Below are positions 1-8,253 of a DNA stretch of 64,000 nucleotides, in pieces. The DNA lies in the NCBI GenBank assembly GCA_965221785.1, contig CBDCSR010000003.1:1426001-1490000 (forward strand), written 5' to 3'. Made by a program: the position numbers and the translations under genes. Positions within the stretch are counted from its first letter, which is position 1; every line of letters starts with the position of its first letter. The notes below the pieces were generated by a model that saw only the letters and a program-made list of their open reading frames with translations, ran no database searches and had not been told where the DNA came from. Source of the stretch: BD2-11 sp965221785. Lineage in GTDB: Bacteria; Gemmatimonadota; Gemmatimonadetes; Longimicrobiales; Gaopeijiaceae.

Positions 1-458
1 ACGGGGATCTGGACGTCGATACCGGGTCGGGACAGGTCACGCTGGAAGGCGTGGCCGGCGAGCGCGTCCTTGTCGACACCGGCTCGGGCAGCGTGCACGG
101 CTCGGACATCCGTTCGGAATCGGTGGAGGTGGACACCGGGTCGGGCCGCATTACCTTGCTGGCCGTGGACGCGCCGGACATCATGGTGGACACCGGCAGC
201 GGCAGCGTGGAAGTGGACATGGTCGCCGACGTCGAGCGGCTGGAGGTGGACACCGGCTCGGGCGGCGTGACCCTGCGCGTCCCGGGCGACCTCGGGGCGC
301 GGATGGAGGTGGACACGGGCAGTGGCACGATCGATGTGGAGGTCCCGATCGATGAGAGCACGCGGCGGCGCTCCTTCCTGCGCGGCACCATCGGTGACGG
401 CCGGGGCAGCATCGTGGTCGACACCGGTTCGGGGTCCATCCGGGTTCTGGCCCGCTGA
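1..458 (+). CDS. DUF4097-type beta-repeat protein, 5'-truncated by the window edge
   Basis: The reading frame is already open at base 3 and ends at TGA 456-458, so only the C-terminal 151 residues are visible. Seven copies of a DTGSG pentapeptide recur about every 15-25 residues, each followed by alternating hydrophobic residues (for example VEVDTGSGRITL). This is the look of the DUF4097 family, a right-handed stack of short beta strands found in surface or periplasmic proteins of unknown function. The signal or membrane part would lie left of the window. The GTG at 51 is in frame but sits inside the repeat array and is not a credible start. A strong hairpin terminator follows at once, so this is the last gene of its transcript. 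The family call is fairly secure; the role is unknown. Confidence 0.75.
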   Translation, partial: GDLDVDTGSGQVTLEGVAGERVLVDTGSGSVHGSDIRSESVEVDTGSGRITLLAVDAPDIMVDTGSGSVEVDMVADVERLEVDTGSGGVTLRVPGDLGARMEVDTGSGTIDVEVPIDESTRRRSFLRGTIGDGRGSIVVDTGSGSIRVLAR

Positions 459-467
459 CATCGAGGC

Positions 468-509
468 AACATCCCCGGCCCGGAGGATCGCCGGGCCGGG
501 GATGTTTGC
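468..509 (+). terminator. Rho-independent terminator of the DUF4097-type gene
   Basis: A perfect 16-base-pair inverted repeat (468-483 with 491-506) encloses a 7-base loop. The stem is very GC-rich and its right arm ends in TTT. The T tract is short, as is usual in GC-rich genomes. It lies 10 bases after the stop codon of the left-edge gene and 30 bases before the thioesterase start. Confidence 0.85.
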
Positions 510-540
510 GTCCGCAGTCCTTCGGAGCCGCTGACGTCGG

Positions 541-963
541 GTGTTTCGCTTCCAGCGCCCGGTGCAGGTCCGGTTCCAGGACATCGACGTGGGCGGCCAC
601 GCCCATCACTCCAGGGCGCTCTCCTACTTCGAGGAGGCGCGCGCCGCCTACTGGCGGGAGGTTGCAGGGCGCCGCACGCCGGAGGAAGTGGACTACATCC
701 TGGCCGAGGCCCGCATCCGCTATCACGCGCGCGTGCTCTACCCGGACCGCCTCACCGTGGGCACGCGAATATCCGTTCTCGGGAAGAAGCACTTCGTCAT
801 GGAATACGAAGTGCGATCGGGCGAGGGACAGTTGCTGATTTCGGGCAGCACCGTGCAGGTCATGTACGACTATGGCGCCGGAGCGAGCCAGCGGATTTCG
901 CCCGGCCTCGCGGAACGCATCCGCGCCCATGAGGGCCCGCTTCCCGCGCGGCGGGGATCCTGA
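541..963 (+). CDS. Acyl-CoA thioesterase, YbgC/4-hydroxybenzoyl-CoA thioesterase-like (hotdog fold)
   Basis: A 140-residue protein with a GTG start. The N-terminal stretch VQVRFQDIDVGGHAHHSRALSYFEEAR matches in pattern the YbgC/FcbC signature (R-F/Y-x-D-x-D-x-x-G-H-x-x-N/H), in which the second Asp is the catalytic carboxylate; here it is the Asp of DIDVGG. Length and the single hotdog domain fit the family, which hydrolyses short acyl-CoA or acyl-ACP thioesters in the cytoplasm. No Shine-Dalgarno sequence is obvious before 541. The gene stands alone between the terminator at 468-509 and the promoter at 1080-1107, so context gives no hint of its substrate. Confidence 0.75.
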   Translation: MFRFQRPVQVRFQDIDVGGHAHHSRALSYFEEARAAYWREVAGRRTPEEVDYILAEARIRYHARVLYPDRLTVGTRISVLGKKHFVMEYEVRSGEGQLLISGSTVQVMYDYGAGASQRISPGLAERIRAHEGPLPARRGS

Positions 964-1079
964 CGCGCCCACCCGGGTTACAGGAAAAATCGAACACCGT
1001 GCCGGCGGCGCTCCGATGGCCAATCCGGTTCGCTCTTGACGCGTTGCGTGTCAACGCCCCCTTTGTATTTCGGGGTCGG

Positions 1080-1107
1080 TTGACCGTCTCCCGCGCGTGG
1101 GTATAGT
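1080..1107 (+). promoter_or_regulatory. Sigma70-like promoter of the TPR protein gene
   Basis: A TTGACC -35 element (1080-1085) and a TATAGT -10 element (1102-1107) are separated by 16 bases, one of the best housekeeping promoters in the window. Transcription would begin near 1114, giving a leader of about 34 bases before the ATG at 1148. It also shows that the in-frame GTG at 1097 lies inside the promoter and cannot be the start. Confidence 0.7.
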
Positions 1108-1140
1108 TTGCATAGCTTTCCCGGTAACCTTGGCGGAGTT

Positions 1141-1145
1141 AGGAG
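1141..1145 (+). promoter_or_regulatory. Ribosome binding site fixing the TPR protein start at 1148
   Basis: AGGAG lies 2 bases upstream of the ATG at 1148 (GGAGTTAGGAG overall, with a second GGAG at 1135-1138 about 9 bases away). The methionine chosen begins a complete signal peptide. This decides against the longer GTG-initiated reading from 1097. Confidence 0.55.
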
Positions 1146-1147
1146 CG

Positions 1148-2884
1148 ATGTTCTTCAGGTTGGCATTCCCCCGGCTGGGAGTCGCGTTGCTTGCGGCGCT
1201 CCTGTTCCTGCCGGCGCTCGCGTCGGCGCAACAGGAAGTGCAGGGACGCTTCAGGGTCATGATCCCCGACCTCTTCCCGGGAGAGGACACCGGCCGGGGC
1301 TTCGGAGAGGACGTAGCCGAAGAGCTTCGCGACCTCATCAACCAGCTGCCCACCCACGAGCCGGTCGAGCGCAATGAAATCCGCGATGCCATGCGTCAGT
1401 TCGACATCGACCGCGACGACCTGAACTGCATCCGCTCGCGCCAGCTCGCGACCCAGATCAACGCCGAGCTGGTCATGTGCGCGAACTACACGGAGGGACG
1501 GGACGACTGGAGCCTGGCCAACATCCAGTTCGTGAGCGTGGCGTCCGGAGAGACCTTCACGGTGGAGGACTTCACTGTTCCGGATGATGACGGCGACGAA
1601 CTCGCCGCGCAGCACATCTTCGGCGTATTCGACGGATACGTGGAGCAGTTGCGCTTTGCGGCCATCTGCCAGGAGTACTTCGGCAGCCAGCAGTGGGCCA
1701 ACGCCCTGCAGAACTGCGACAGGGCGATCGAGGGGAACCCCGGTTCCGAGTCTTCGCGCTACGCCCGAGCCCGGGCGGTGATGGAGTTGGGGGATCGCGA
1801 GGAGGGTCTGGCCGAAATGCTGCGGGTCCTCGATCTCAACCCCTTCAACGAGAACGCCCTCCAGTTCGCCGGGATGCTCTCCGCCGAATTCGGCATGGAC
1901 GAGGAGTCCCTCCAGTACTACTCCGCCTATCTCGAACTGAACCCGGGGAACGCGGCCGTTCGCATGAACGTGGCGTACGAGCTTGCGACCGCCGGGAACC
2001 CAAGGGGCGCGGTGACCCTCATCGAGGCCGGCATCACCATGGATGACACCAACATCGACTTGTGGCAGCAACTGGGAGGCTTTGCCTTCACCGCTGCCGG
2101 CCAGGCGATGGAGGGTCAGAGCGAGCCGACGCCGGAAGTAGAGGGGTTTTACCGCAGGGCCATCGAAGCGTATACGCGCGTTTTCGACGCTCGTGGCGCG
2201 GAGACCACCCCCGCCCAGCTGGGCAACGTCATCAACGCCTACGTGCAGCTCGGCGACCCGGCCGCCATCGACTTCGCGCAGCGCGCAGTGCAGGTGCATC
2301 CCGGGGCAGCCGCGCTCTGGTCGCGGCTGGCGGAAGCCCTGCGGCGCAACGATCGTCTCGAGGAGGCGATAGCGGCGCTCGAGAGCGCGAAGCAGGCCGA
2401 TCCCGACTTCCCCAACCTGTCGGCGCGGCAGGGCAGCTGGCTCCTGGAGGCCGATGAGGTCGACGAGGCCGTAGGGTTCCTAAAGGAAGCCGTGGAGCGC
2501 GGCGAACAGCCCGCCGACATGATGGCGAACCTGCTCTTCGGCAAGGCATACAACGATGGCGTTCAGACCACCAACTGGACCTACGCCATCTCGCTTCTGG
2601 AGAGGACCAAGAGCGAGTTCGAAGTCTCGGAGAACATGAGTTCGCAGTTGAACTTCTGGCACGGGTGGTCGCTCTACAACCACGGCCTCGCGCTCCAGGA
2701 GCCGAGCACGATCGATTCCGCGCGCCAGTCGCTCCCGATCTTCCAGCAGGCGCTCCGGTTCTTTGAGCTCGGCCGCGCGTACGCCGCTACCGTCGAGTCG
2801 ATCAACCTGGCCCAGATCCTGTCCGCGACCCAAACCTACGTCGAGATCCAGGACGCCATCATCCGGCGCGGGGGAGGCGAGTAG
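1148..2884 (+). CDS. Secreted tetratricopeptide-repeat (TPR) protein
   Basis: A 578-residue protein. It opens with a Sec signal peptide (MFFRLAFPRLGVALLAALLF, cleavage near ALASA-QQ). Residues to about 170 form a globular region; the rest is a chain of helical TPR-like units with typical A-x-x-x-x-x-x-A-L patterns, such as QWANALQNCDRAIEGNPGS and RLEEAIAALESAKQADPDF. TPR proteins are protein-binding scaffolds; a periplasmic or outer-membrane-associated role is inferred from the signal peptide only. The gene is monocistronic: sigma70-like promoter at 1080-1107 and hairpin terminator at 2910-2943. ATG 1148 is chosen for its signal peptide and AGGAG site. Partner proteins cannot be guessed from the neighbours. 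Confidence 0.75.
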   Translation: MFFRLAFPRLGVALLAALLFLPALASAQQEVQGRFRVMIPDLFPGEDTGRGFGEDVAEELRDLINQLPTHEPVERNEIRDAMRQFDIDRDDLNCIRSRQLATQINAELVMCANYTEGRDDWSLANIQFVSVASGETFTVEDFTVPDDDGDELAAQHIFGVFDGYVEQLRFAAICQEYFGSQQWANALQNCDRAIEGNPGSESSRYARARAVMELGDREEGLAEMLRVLDLNPFNENALQFAGMLSAEFGMDEESLQYYSAYLELNPGNAAVRMNVAYELATAGNPRGAVTLIEAGITMDDTNIDLWQQLGGFAFTAAGQAMEGQSEPTPEVEGFYRRAIEAYTRVFDARGAETTPAQLGNVINAYVQLGDPAAIDFAQRAVQVHPGAAALWSRLAEALRRNDRLEEAIAALESAKQADPDFPNLSARQGSWLLEADEVDEAVGFLKEAVERGEQPADMMANLLFGKAYNDGVQTTNWTYAISLLERTKSEFEVSENMSSQLNFWHGWSLYNHGLALQEPSTIDSARQSLPIFQQALRFFELGRAYAATVESINLAQILSATQTYVEIQDAIIRRGGGE

Positions 2885-2909
2885 CGCCAGCCCTCCCTCC
2901 TCGTAGCCG

Positions 2910-2943
2910 AAGCGCCGCGGATCCGTCCGCGGCGCTTTTCTTT
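2910..2943 (+). terminator. Rho-independent terminator after the TPR gene
   Basis: A perfect 12-base-pair stem (2910-2921 with 2926-2937) with a 4-base loop is followed by TTTTCTTT. It separates the TPR gene from the dcw cluster. Confidence 0.9.
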
Positions 2944-3072
2944 GCCCTGAGTTCAGGACGGCGCCGCCCGGCGCACGAGACGGGTCGCCCCCTGGCGAGC
3001 TGCGAGGCGCGCTCCGCAGCCGCGTTCGCCGCCGTCCGATTTCGTTCGCCCCCTGGGCTTGCGCGTTTCCCA

Positions 3073-3100
3073 TTGCCTTCCTTATGTTCCCCTCTATTCT
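3073..3100 (+). promoter_or_regulatory. Putative promoter of the dcw (mraZ) operon
   Basis: TTGCCT (3073-3078) and TATTCT (3095-3100) are 16 bases apart, in an AT-richer pocket of this otherwise very GC-rich DNA. Transcription would begin near 3106, about 30 bases before the mraZ GTG. The repeat array at 3089-3133 covers the -10 element and the whole leader, so a bound repressor there would block this promoter. Confidence 0.55.
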
Positions 3101-3133
3101 CCACAATCATCCATTTTAACCCATTAGTTACCA
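3089..3133 (-). promoter_or_regulatory. Probable MraZ operator: 10-base-period TGGNN repeats
   Basis: Read on the minus strand, TGGTA, TGGGT, TGGAT and TGGAG begin at 3133, 3123, 3113 and 3103, exactly 10 bases apart, and a degenerate AGGGG follows in phase at 3093. Further degraded copies (AAGGA near 3083, ATGGG near 3073) extend the series. E. coli MraZ is known to bind TGGGN pentamers separated by 5 bases in front of its own gene, giving the same spacing. The array abuts the mraZ start codon and overlaps the -10 element, so autorepression is the natural inference. The minus-strand orientation is the odd point. Confidence 0.65.
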
Positions 3134-3135
3134 CC

Positions 3136-3567
3136 GTGAACGGCTTTCTGGGGCGCTACGAGAAACGTCTCGACGACAAGGGTCGTCTGAGCCTGCCGGT
3201 CCCGTTGCGGCGGGCCGCAGGGGACGGACCTCTCGTGCTGCTCCGGTATCCGGCTCCCGCATTGTCGCTGTTTCCCGGGACGGCGTGGGAGACGATTGAG
3301 GACCGCCTCAGGGACTACCGGCGCTCGGATCCCAGCGCGGACATGCACGTTCGGCGCATTGCCTCGTCCTCGGTCGAGGTCACGCCCGACAAGCTCGGCC
3401 GATTCGTGATTCCCGCATGGTTGCAGGAGGCGGCCTCCCTGAACGACGAGGTGCTCGTGGTGGGCTCACTGGACCGGATTGAAATCTGGAACCCCGGACT
3501 CTTCGATTCGCATATCGAGGACGACGCGCCCGACGCGTCCGAGTTCATGCACAAGATCTTCGGATGA
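3136..3567 (+). CDS. mraZ: Transcriptional regulator MraZ
   Basis: A 143-residue protein starting at GTG 3136. The N-terminus VNGFLGRYEKRLDDKGRLSLP carries the first SpoVT/AbrB-like half (GxYxxxLDxKGRLSLP); the second half begins near residue 75 with VEVTPDKLGRFVIPAWL, so both DNA-binding repeats are present. MraZ is a ring-forming regulator and usually the first gene of the dcw cluster, as here. The start was chosen because the MraZ domain begins right at it and the upstream extension runs through promoter DNA. No Shine-Dalgarno sequence precedes the GTG; the operator-like repeats occupy that space instead. Seven bases separate it from rsmH. Confidence 0.92.
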   Translation: MNGFLGRYEKRLDDKGRLSLPVPLRRAAGDGPLVLLRYPAPALSLFPGTAWETIEDRLRDYRRSDPSADMHVRRIASSSVEVTPDKLGRFVIPAWLQEAASLNDEVLVVGSLDRIEIWNPGLFDSHIEDDAPDASEFMHKIFG

Positions 3568-3574
3568 GCGGCGC

Positions 3575-4534
3575 GTGCGGAGGCGAGCGAACGATGATAC
3601 CGGTGTCCAGGACTATCACACGCCGGTGCTGGTGCGGGAAGTGCTCGCGCTTCTCGAGCCCGAGCGCGGCGGGCTGTTCGTGGACGGCACCGTGGGAGGC
3701 GGCGGGCACGCGCGCGCGATCCTGGAACGGGCTCCCGGGCTCCACCTGGTCGCAGTGGACCGCGATCCCGGCGCGCTCGCAGAGGCCGAACGGGCGCTCG
3801 CGGCGTTCGGTGACCGGGTACGCTTCCTTCTCTCCGACTTCCGCCACGCGGCGCACGCCCCTGAACTCGAGGGGGACGCCGTGAGCGGGGTGCTGCTCGA
3901 CTTGGGCGTGAGTTCGCGCCAACTGGATCACGACCGGCGGGGATTCGCCTTCCGCCGCGGCGTGCCGCTGGACATGCGCATGGACGGAAGCGATGCGCGC
4001 ACCCCGAGCGCGGCCGACGTGCTCAACACCTATGACGAAGGACGTCTGGCGCGCGTCTTTCGGGAGCTGGGCGAACACCGCGGGGCGTACAGGCTGGCGC
4101 GCCGGATCGTGCGTCGGCGGGGGACGCGGCCATTTGCAACCAGCGATGACCTGGTGGGGGCGCTCCGCGCCGCGATGGGACGGTCGCCGGCGCCTCGCGA
4201 CAAGGCGCGGGTCTTCCAGGCGCTGCGCATGGAGGTGAACGACGAGTTGGAGGCGTTGCGGGAAGGCCTCGACACCCTGTGCCACACCCTGGCCGCGGGC
4301 GGAAGGATGGCGGTGATCTCCTATCACTCGATCGAGGACCGCGAAGTCAAGAACCGGTTTCGCGAGTGGAGTCGCGACTGCACCTGCCCCCCCGCGCTAC
4401 CGGCATGCGTCTGCACGCGGCGGGCCGCGGGAGAGACGCTCGTGCGCCGCCCGGTGCGGCCCGCTCCAGCGGAAAACGCGGCGAATCCCCGTGCCCGGAG
4501 CGCGCGCCTGCGTGCATGGAGGAAGGCATCGTGA
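3575..4534 (+). CDS. rsmH: 16S rRNA (cytosine-1402-N4)-methyltransferase RsmH (MraW)
   Basis: A 319-residue SAM-dependent methyltransferase that modifies C1402 in the ribosomal decoding centre. DYHTPVLVREVL near residue 13 and FVDGTVGGGGHARAIL near 33 are the RsmH start and SAM-binding loop; LLDLGVSSRQLD, GFAFRRGVPLDMRMD and VISYHSIEDREVK are further family signatures, and the C-terminus ends in the usual RARSARLRA. GTG 3575 is chosen because it lies 7 bases after the mraZ stop and gives the typical family length; a TTG further upstream would overlap mraZ. Its stop codon overlaps the ftsL-like GTG start, so translation is probably coupled. Confidence 0.95.
   Translation: MRRRANDDTGVQDYHTPVLVREVLALLEPERGGLFVDGTVGGGGHARAILERAPGLHLVAVDRDPGALAEAERALAAFGDRVRFLLSDFRHAAHAPELEGDAVSGVLLDLGVSSRQLDHDRRGFAFRRGVPLDMRMDGSDARTPSAADVLNTYDEGRLARVFRELGEHRGAYRLARRIVRRRGTRPFATSDDLVGALRAAMGRSPAPRDKARVFQALRMEVNDELEALREGLDTLCHTLAAGGRMAVISYHSIEDREVKNRFREWSRDCTCPPALPACVCTRRAAGETLVRRPVRPAPAENAANPRARSARLRAWRKAS
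4518..4522 (+). promoter_or_regulatory. Ribosome binding site for the ftsL-like gene
   Basis: GGAGG lies 8 bases before GTG 4531, inside the end of rsmH. This spacing favours GTG 4531 over ATG 4516 and ATG 4540, both of which are also in frame. Confidence 0.55.
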
Positions 4535-4815
4535 GACGGATGAGCGACTCGAAGCGGGTGGCGATCGCGTTAGGGGCCCTGCTGGCCTCTCTCAGCGTCG
4601 TCACATGGCGCCAGATGCGCGCCCTGGAGGTGCTGGAGGAGTTGCACGATGTAGGTCAGGAGATCGAGGTGGTGTCGGCGGTCCGAAAGGACCTGCTGGG
4701 GGAGATCCAGTATCTGGAGAGCCGGGGCCGCGTGGTCCCGGAAGCGCGCGAGCGCCTGGGGATGCACAATCCGGCCGCCGATGAAATCGTCTACCTGTCG
4801 GGAGTGAACCCATGA
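4531..4815 (+). CDS. ftsL: FtsL-like cell-division protein
   Basis: A 94-residue bitopic membrane protein: a short charged N-terminus, one membrane span (VAIALGALLASLSVVTW, about residues 9-25), then a periplasmic coiled coil (MRALEVLEELHDVGQEIEVVSAVRKDLLGEIQYL) ending in VVPEARERLGMHNP, the motif in which FtsL/DivIC-type proteins contact their partners. FtsL is too variable for certain sequence identification, so the name rests on size, topology and position between rsmH and ftsI, where ftsL belongs. It joins FtsQ and FtsB/DivIC to activate FtsW-FtsI. The start overlaps the rsmH stop (GTGA) and its own stop overlaps the ftsI ATG (ATGA). Confidence 0.8.
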   Translation: MRRMSDSKRVAIALGALLASLSVVTWRQMRALEVLEELHDVGQEIEVVSAVRKDLLGEIQYLESRGRVVPEARERLGMHNPAADEIVYLSGVNP

Positions 4816-6779
4816 AGCTCCCGCAGAGGTCTCACTGGCCCCGGCGGCTGATCCTCATCGGCTGGCTGGTATCGGCCGGAGCCGTTGTCGGGCGGGCCGC
4901 CATGCTGCAGGTGGAGAACGCCGAATGGCGCCAGCGGTCGGCCGAACAGCACCAGATGTCACGTCCGGTTCCGTCGATCCGCGGCTCCATCCTCGACCGG
5001 GACGGCGTCCTGCTGGCCCAGAGCCGGGAGGTGGTGGAAGTAGGCCTCGCGCCGGGCGAGCTGAGGCGCGACGAGAACGGCTTCGCGGCCGAGGCGAGTT
5101 CCGCGCTACAGTCGGTCCTGGGCCTGTCGCCGTCCGAGGCGCGCCGGCGCACCGGTTCCGATGACGCGTGGGTCGTCATTCCGGGCCGCTATCCAACCAC
5201 CGTGCGCGCCGGACTGGAGGACATCCGGGGCGTGTACCTGGCGCGCGACTACGAGCGCTTCAGGCCGCACGGAGACCTGGTGGCGGGCGTACTCGGCACC
5301 ATGCTGGAGGACAGGGGTGCGGGGGGCATAGAGGAGTCCTACGACCAGCTCCTTACGGGACGCCCGGGTGAGGAGATGACGCTTCGGGACGCGCGCGGCG
5401 TCGAACTCCCGGGACGCGCAGTTCCGATAAAGCTCCCCCTGCCCGGCGGAGACGTTTCGCTCACCATCGACGTGGATCTGCAGGAAATCGCGCGCGAGGA
5501 GCTCCAGGAAGCCATCGAAACGACGGGGTCCAGGGGCGGGGACATTCTGTTGACGGATCCGGCCACCGGCGAGATCCTGGCGGTGGTCTCGATCCGGGAC
5601 GGGGATGCGGCCGGTCTTGCGGCAATCAATACCGCCAACGAACCCGGATCGACGCTCAAGCCCTTTACGGTCGCGGCGATTCTGTCCAGCGAAGCGGGAA
5701 CGCTGGAGGATCTGGTCGACATCGGGAACGGCACCTGGCATGTCGCCGGGCGCACCCTGAACGACGTGCACCCCAAGGGCGGCATGCTGACGCTGGCCGA
5801 CGCGCTGCGGGTATCGTCCAACGTGGGCGTCGCCAAGGTGGCCGACCGCCTTTCCCACCGCCAGCAATACGAGATGCTGCGCGACTTCGGCTTCGGCATG
5901 CCCACCGGCCTGCCGATCCCCGGCGAGACCTCGGGCGTCCTGCGCAAGCCGGAGAACTGGTCCGCGCAGTCGCCGGTCTCCCTGGCCATCGGCTACGAAA
6001 TCTCCGTGAGCCCGCTGCAGCTCGCGATGGCCTATGGCGCGCTGGCCAACGGCGGCCGCCTGATGGCCCCCAGGCTGATCCGCGAAGTGCGGGCCGCCGA
6101 CGGATCGCTGATCGAGCGTCCTGAACCGCGCCTGATTCGGCAGGTCGTCGACAGCCGCGTGGCCCGCGACATCAGCCGAGTGCTGGTCGAGGTTACCGAG
6201 TCGGGCACCGGAACGCGTGCGCGCCTGACTTCCTTCGCGGTAGCGGGCAAGAGCGGCACCAGCCGCGCGTACCGGGCGGACGGCGGCTATGCCGAGGGCG
6301 AATATTTCGCCACCTTCGTCGGCTTCTTCCCGGCCGAGGATCCGCAATTGCTGGCGTACGTGAAGCTGAACGGCCCCGAGGGCGTCTACTACGGCGGGGC
6401 GGCGGCGGCCCCGGTCATCCGCGCCACCATGGAGGGCATCCTGGCCGCCCAGCAACCGCCCGTGGACCGGCGGGTGCTCGCGCACGCGGCTCGCCGCCCC
6501 GCCCCGGAGAACCCCGTGATTCGCTTCGCGGGCGCGGAAGCCCCGGGCTCGGAGCCTGCGCCCTGGACGAGCTCGGAGGGGACAGAGGTGGTGGTGCCGG
6601 ACGTCCGCGGCCTGTCGGCTCGCTCCGCGGTGCGCCGGCTGCACACGACCGGGTTGCGCGTGGTCTGGGACGCTCCCGGGCCCGTGCTCGGCACCTGGCC
6701 CGCCGCGGGCACGCTGCTCGTGCAGGGCGACACCGTTTCGATCGATGTCGGGAGTATCGAACGTGGACAGAGCCCGTAG
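4812..6779 (+). CDS. ftsI: Septal peptidoglycan transpeptidase FtsI (PBP3/PBP2x/SpoVD type) with C-terminal PASTA domain
   Basis: A 655-residue class B penicillin-binding protein. One N-terminal span (about 12-30) anchors it; a PBP dimerisation domain follows (RPVPSIRGSILDRDGVLLA near 50). The transpeptidase motifs are all intact: STLK with the acylated serine at 280, SSN at 335-337 and KSGTS at 480-484. Residues of about 593-650 (VVVPDVRGLSARSAVRRL onward) form a single PASTA domain, as in SpoVD and PBP2x and unlike E. coli FtsI. It cross-links septal peptidoglycan together with FtsW. It overlaps the ftsL-like gene by 4 bases and the murE start lies within its last codons. Confidence 0.95.
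   Translation: MKLPQRSHWPRRLILIGWLVSAGAVVGRAAMLQVENAEWRQRSAEQHQMSRPVPSIRGSILDRDGVLLAQSREVVEVGLAPGELRRDENGFAAEASSALQSVLGLSPSEARRRTGSDDAWVVIPGRYPTTVRAGLEDIRGVYLARDYERFRPHGDLVAGVLGTMLEDRGAGGIEESYDQLLTGRPGEEMTLRDARGVELPGRAVPIKLPLPGGDVSLTIDVDLQEIAREELQEAIETTGSRGGDILLTDPATGEILAVVSIRDGDAAGLAAINTANEPGSTLKPFTVAAILSSEAGTLEDLVDIGNGTWHVAGRTLNDVHPKGGMLTLADALRVSSNVGVAKVADRLSHRQQYEMLRDFGFGMPTGLPIPGETSGVLRKPENWSAQSPVSLAIGYEISVSPLQLAMAYGALANGGRLMAPRLIREVRAADGSLIERPEPRLIRQVVDSRVARDISRVLVEVTESGTGTRARLTSFAVAGKSGTSRAYRADGGYAEGEYFATFVGFFPAEDPQLLAYVKLNGPEGVYYGGAAAAPVIRATMEGILAAQQPPVDRRVLAHAARRPAPENPVIRFAGAEAPGSEPAPWTSSEGTEVVVPDVRGLSARSAVRRLHTTGLRVVWDAPGPVLGTWPAAGTLLVQGDTVSIDVGSIERGQSP
6750..6754 (+). promoter_or_regulatory. 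Ribosome binding site deciding the murE start
   Basis: GGGAG lies 8 bases upstream of GTG 6763. The alternative ATG at 6745 has no such element, so the GTG is preferred. Confidence 0.5.
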
Positions 6780-8253
6780 CCTCCCGCTCGCGCGCGTGGT
6801 CGAGCGGCTGGGGGCCTCCGGCGCGCTCGCTCCCGGGGCGGATGTCCCGGCGGAGGTCGGGGTGCGCGGGGTGAGCCACGACTCACGGAAGGTCGGCGAA
6901 GGCGACCTGTTCGTCGCGTGGCGGGGCGCGGAGCACGACGGTCACGACTTCGTCGGTGAGGCGGTGAGGCGGGGGGCGGTGGCGGTGCTGGTGGAGACGC
7001 CCCTGTCCGGCCTGTCCGTTCCGCAGGTGGTGGTGCGCGACGGCCGCCTGGCGGGCGCGCTCGCCGCCGACGAGTTCTTCGGCAACCCATGCCGGGACGT
7101 CTTCGTCTACGCGGTCACGGGTACCAACGGCAAGACCACGACCACGCTGCTGGCGCGCCACCTGCTGAGGGCCGGCGGGCCGTCCGCCGCGATCGGCACG
7201 CTGGGGCTCGTGGACGCCGACGGGAACCTGCGCCCGCGCACGGCGGGCCTGACTACGCCGGGGCCGGTGCAGCTCTCGGCGTGGATGCGGTCGCTTGCGG
7301 ACGCGGGCGTTCGCCACGTGGGGCTGGAGGCGTCGTCCCACGCGCTCGACCAGCGTCGCCTCGACGGAGTACAACTCGACGCCGTCGCGTACACCAACCT
7401 GTCTCGCGACCACCTCGACTACCACCTCGACATGGATGGCTACCGGGCCGCCAAGGCGCGGGCGGTCGGGCTGGTCGTTCCGGAGGGCACCGTCGTGGTG
7501 AACGCGGACGAGCCCGCCTGGGTGCGACTGGACAGCGGATCGCGGCGCTGCCTCTCCTACGGTGTGGACTCGGATGCCGCCCTGACCGCCACCTCCCTCG
7601 AACTCGGACCTGCGGGGACCCGCTTCGAGCTGTCCTATGAGGGGAGCGCCGTGTCCGTGTCGATGCCCCTGCTGGGGCGCTTCAACGTGGAGAACGCCCT
7701 GGCGGCGGCGGGTATCGCGCTGGTGGCCGGTCGTCGCGTGGACGAGGTCGTGGACGGACTCGGGAGCGCGCCCGCGGTCCCGGGACGCATGGAACTCGTC
7801 GCCAGCCACCCGTGCCCGGTCGTCATCGACTACGCGCACACCCCGGACGCGCTGGTGTGCCTCCTCGACACCCTGAGGCACCTCACCGACGGTCGGCTGA
7901 TCGTTCTCTTCGGGGCGGGTGGGGATCGCGATGCCGCCAAGCGCCCCCTCATGGGCAGAGCGGTGGCGGAGCGGGCCGATGTGTCCATCGTCACCTCGGA
8001 CAACCCGCGTACCGAGGATCCCGAAGCGATCATCGACGAGGTGGTCGCCGGGATGGCCGGGGCCGAGCACGAGCGGGTCTCCGACCGCCGCGCCGCCATC
8101 GGACGGGCTCTCGACCTGGCCGCGCCCGGGGATCTGGTCGTCCTCGCGGGAAAGGGACACGAGACCTGCCAGGTCATCGGCAGCGAGACGCTGCCCTTCG
8201 ACGAGCGGGAAATCGTGCTGGCTCACCTGGCCGGCGGAGGGATGAGCGCATGA
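6763..8253 (+). CDS. murE: UDP-MurNAc-L-Ala-D-Glu ligase adding meso-diaminopimelate (MurE)
   Basis: A 496-residue Mur ligase for the third cytoplasmic step of peptide-stem assembly. The ATP loop GTNGKT is at 120-125, the substrate-binding TTPGP segment follows near 162, and VIDYAHTPDAL marks the start of the C-terminal domain. DNPR at 413-416 is the signature that distinguishes diaminopimelate-adding enzymes from lysine-adding ones, so the peptidoglycan should be of the Gram-negative mDAP type. The start overlaps the end of ftsI by 17 bases and the stop overlaps the murF start (ATGA). Confidence 0.96.
   Translation: MDRARSLPLARVVERLGASGALAPGADVPAEVGVRGVSHDSRKVGEGDLFVAWRGAEHDGHDFVGEAVRRGAVAVLVETPLSGLSVPQVVVRDGRLAGALAADEFFGNPCRDVFVYAVTGTNGKTTTTLLARHLLRAGGPSAAIGTLGLVDADGNLRPRTAGLTTPGPVQLSAWMRSLADAGVRHVGLEASSHALDQRRLDGVQLDAVAYTNLSRDHLDYHLDMDGYRAAKARAVGLVVPEGTVVVNADEPAWVRLDSGSRRCLSYGVDSDAALTATSLELGPAGTRFELSYEGSAVSVSMPLLGRFNVENALAAAGIALVAGRRVDEVVDGLGSAPAVPGRMELVASHPCPVVIDYAHTPDALVCLLDTLRHLTDGRLIVLFGAGGDRDAAKRPLMGRAVAERADVSIVTSDNPRTEDPEAIIDEVVAGMAGAEHERVSDRRAAIGRALDLAAPGDLVVLAGKGHETCQVIGSETLPFDEREIVLAHLAGGGMSA

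Noticed and set aside
1097..1147. GTG 1097 as start of the TPR protein
   Set aside because: It lies between the -35 and -10 elements of the promoter; the ATG at 1148 has a ribosome site and a complete signal peptide.
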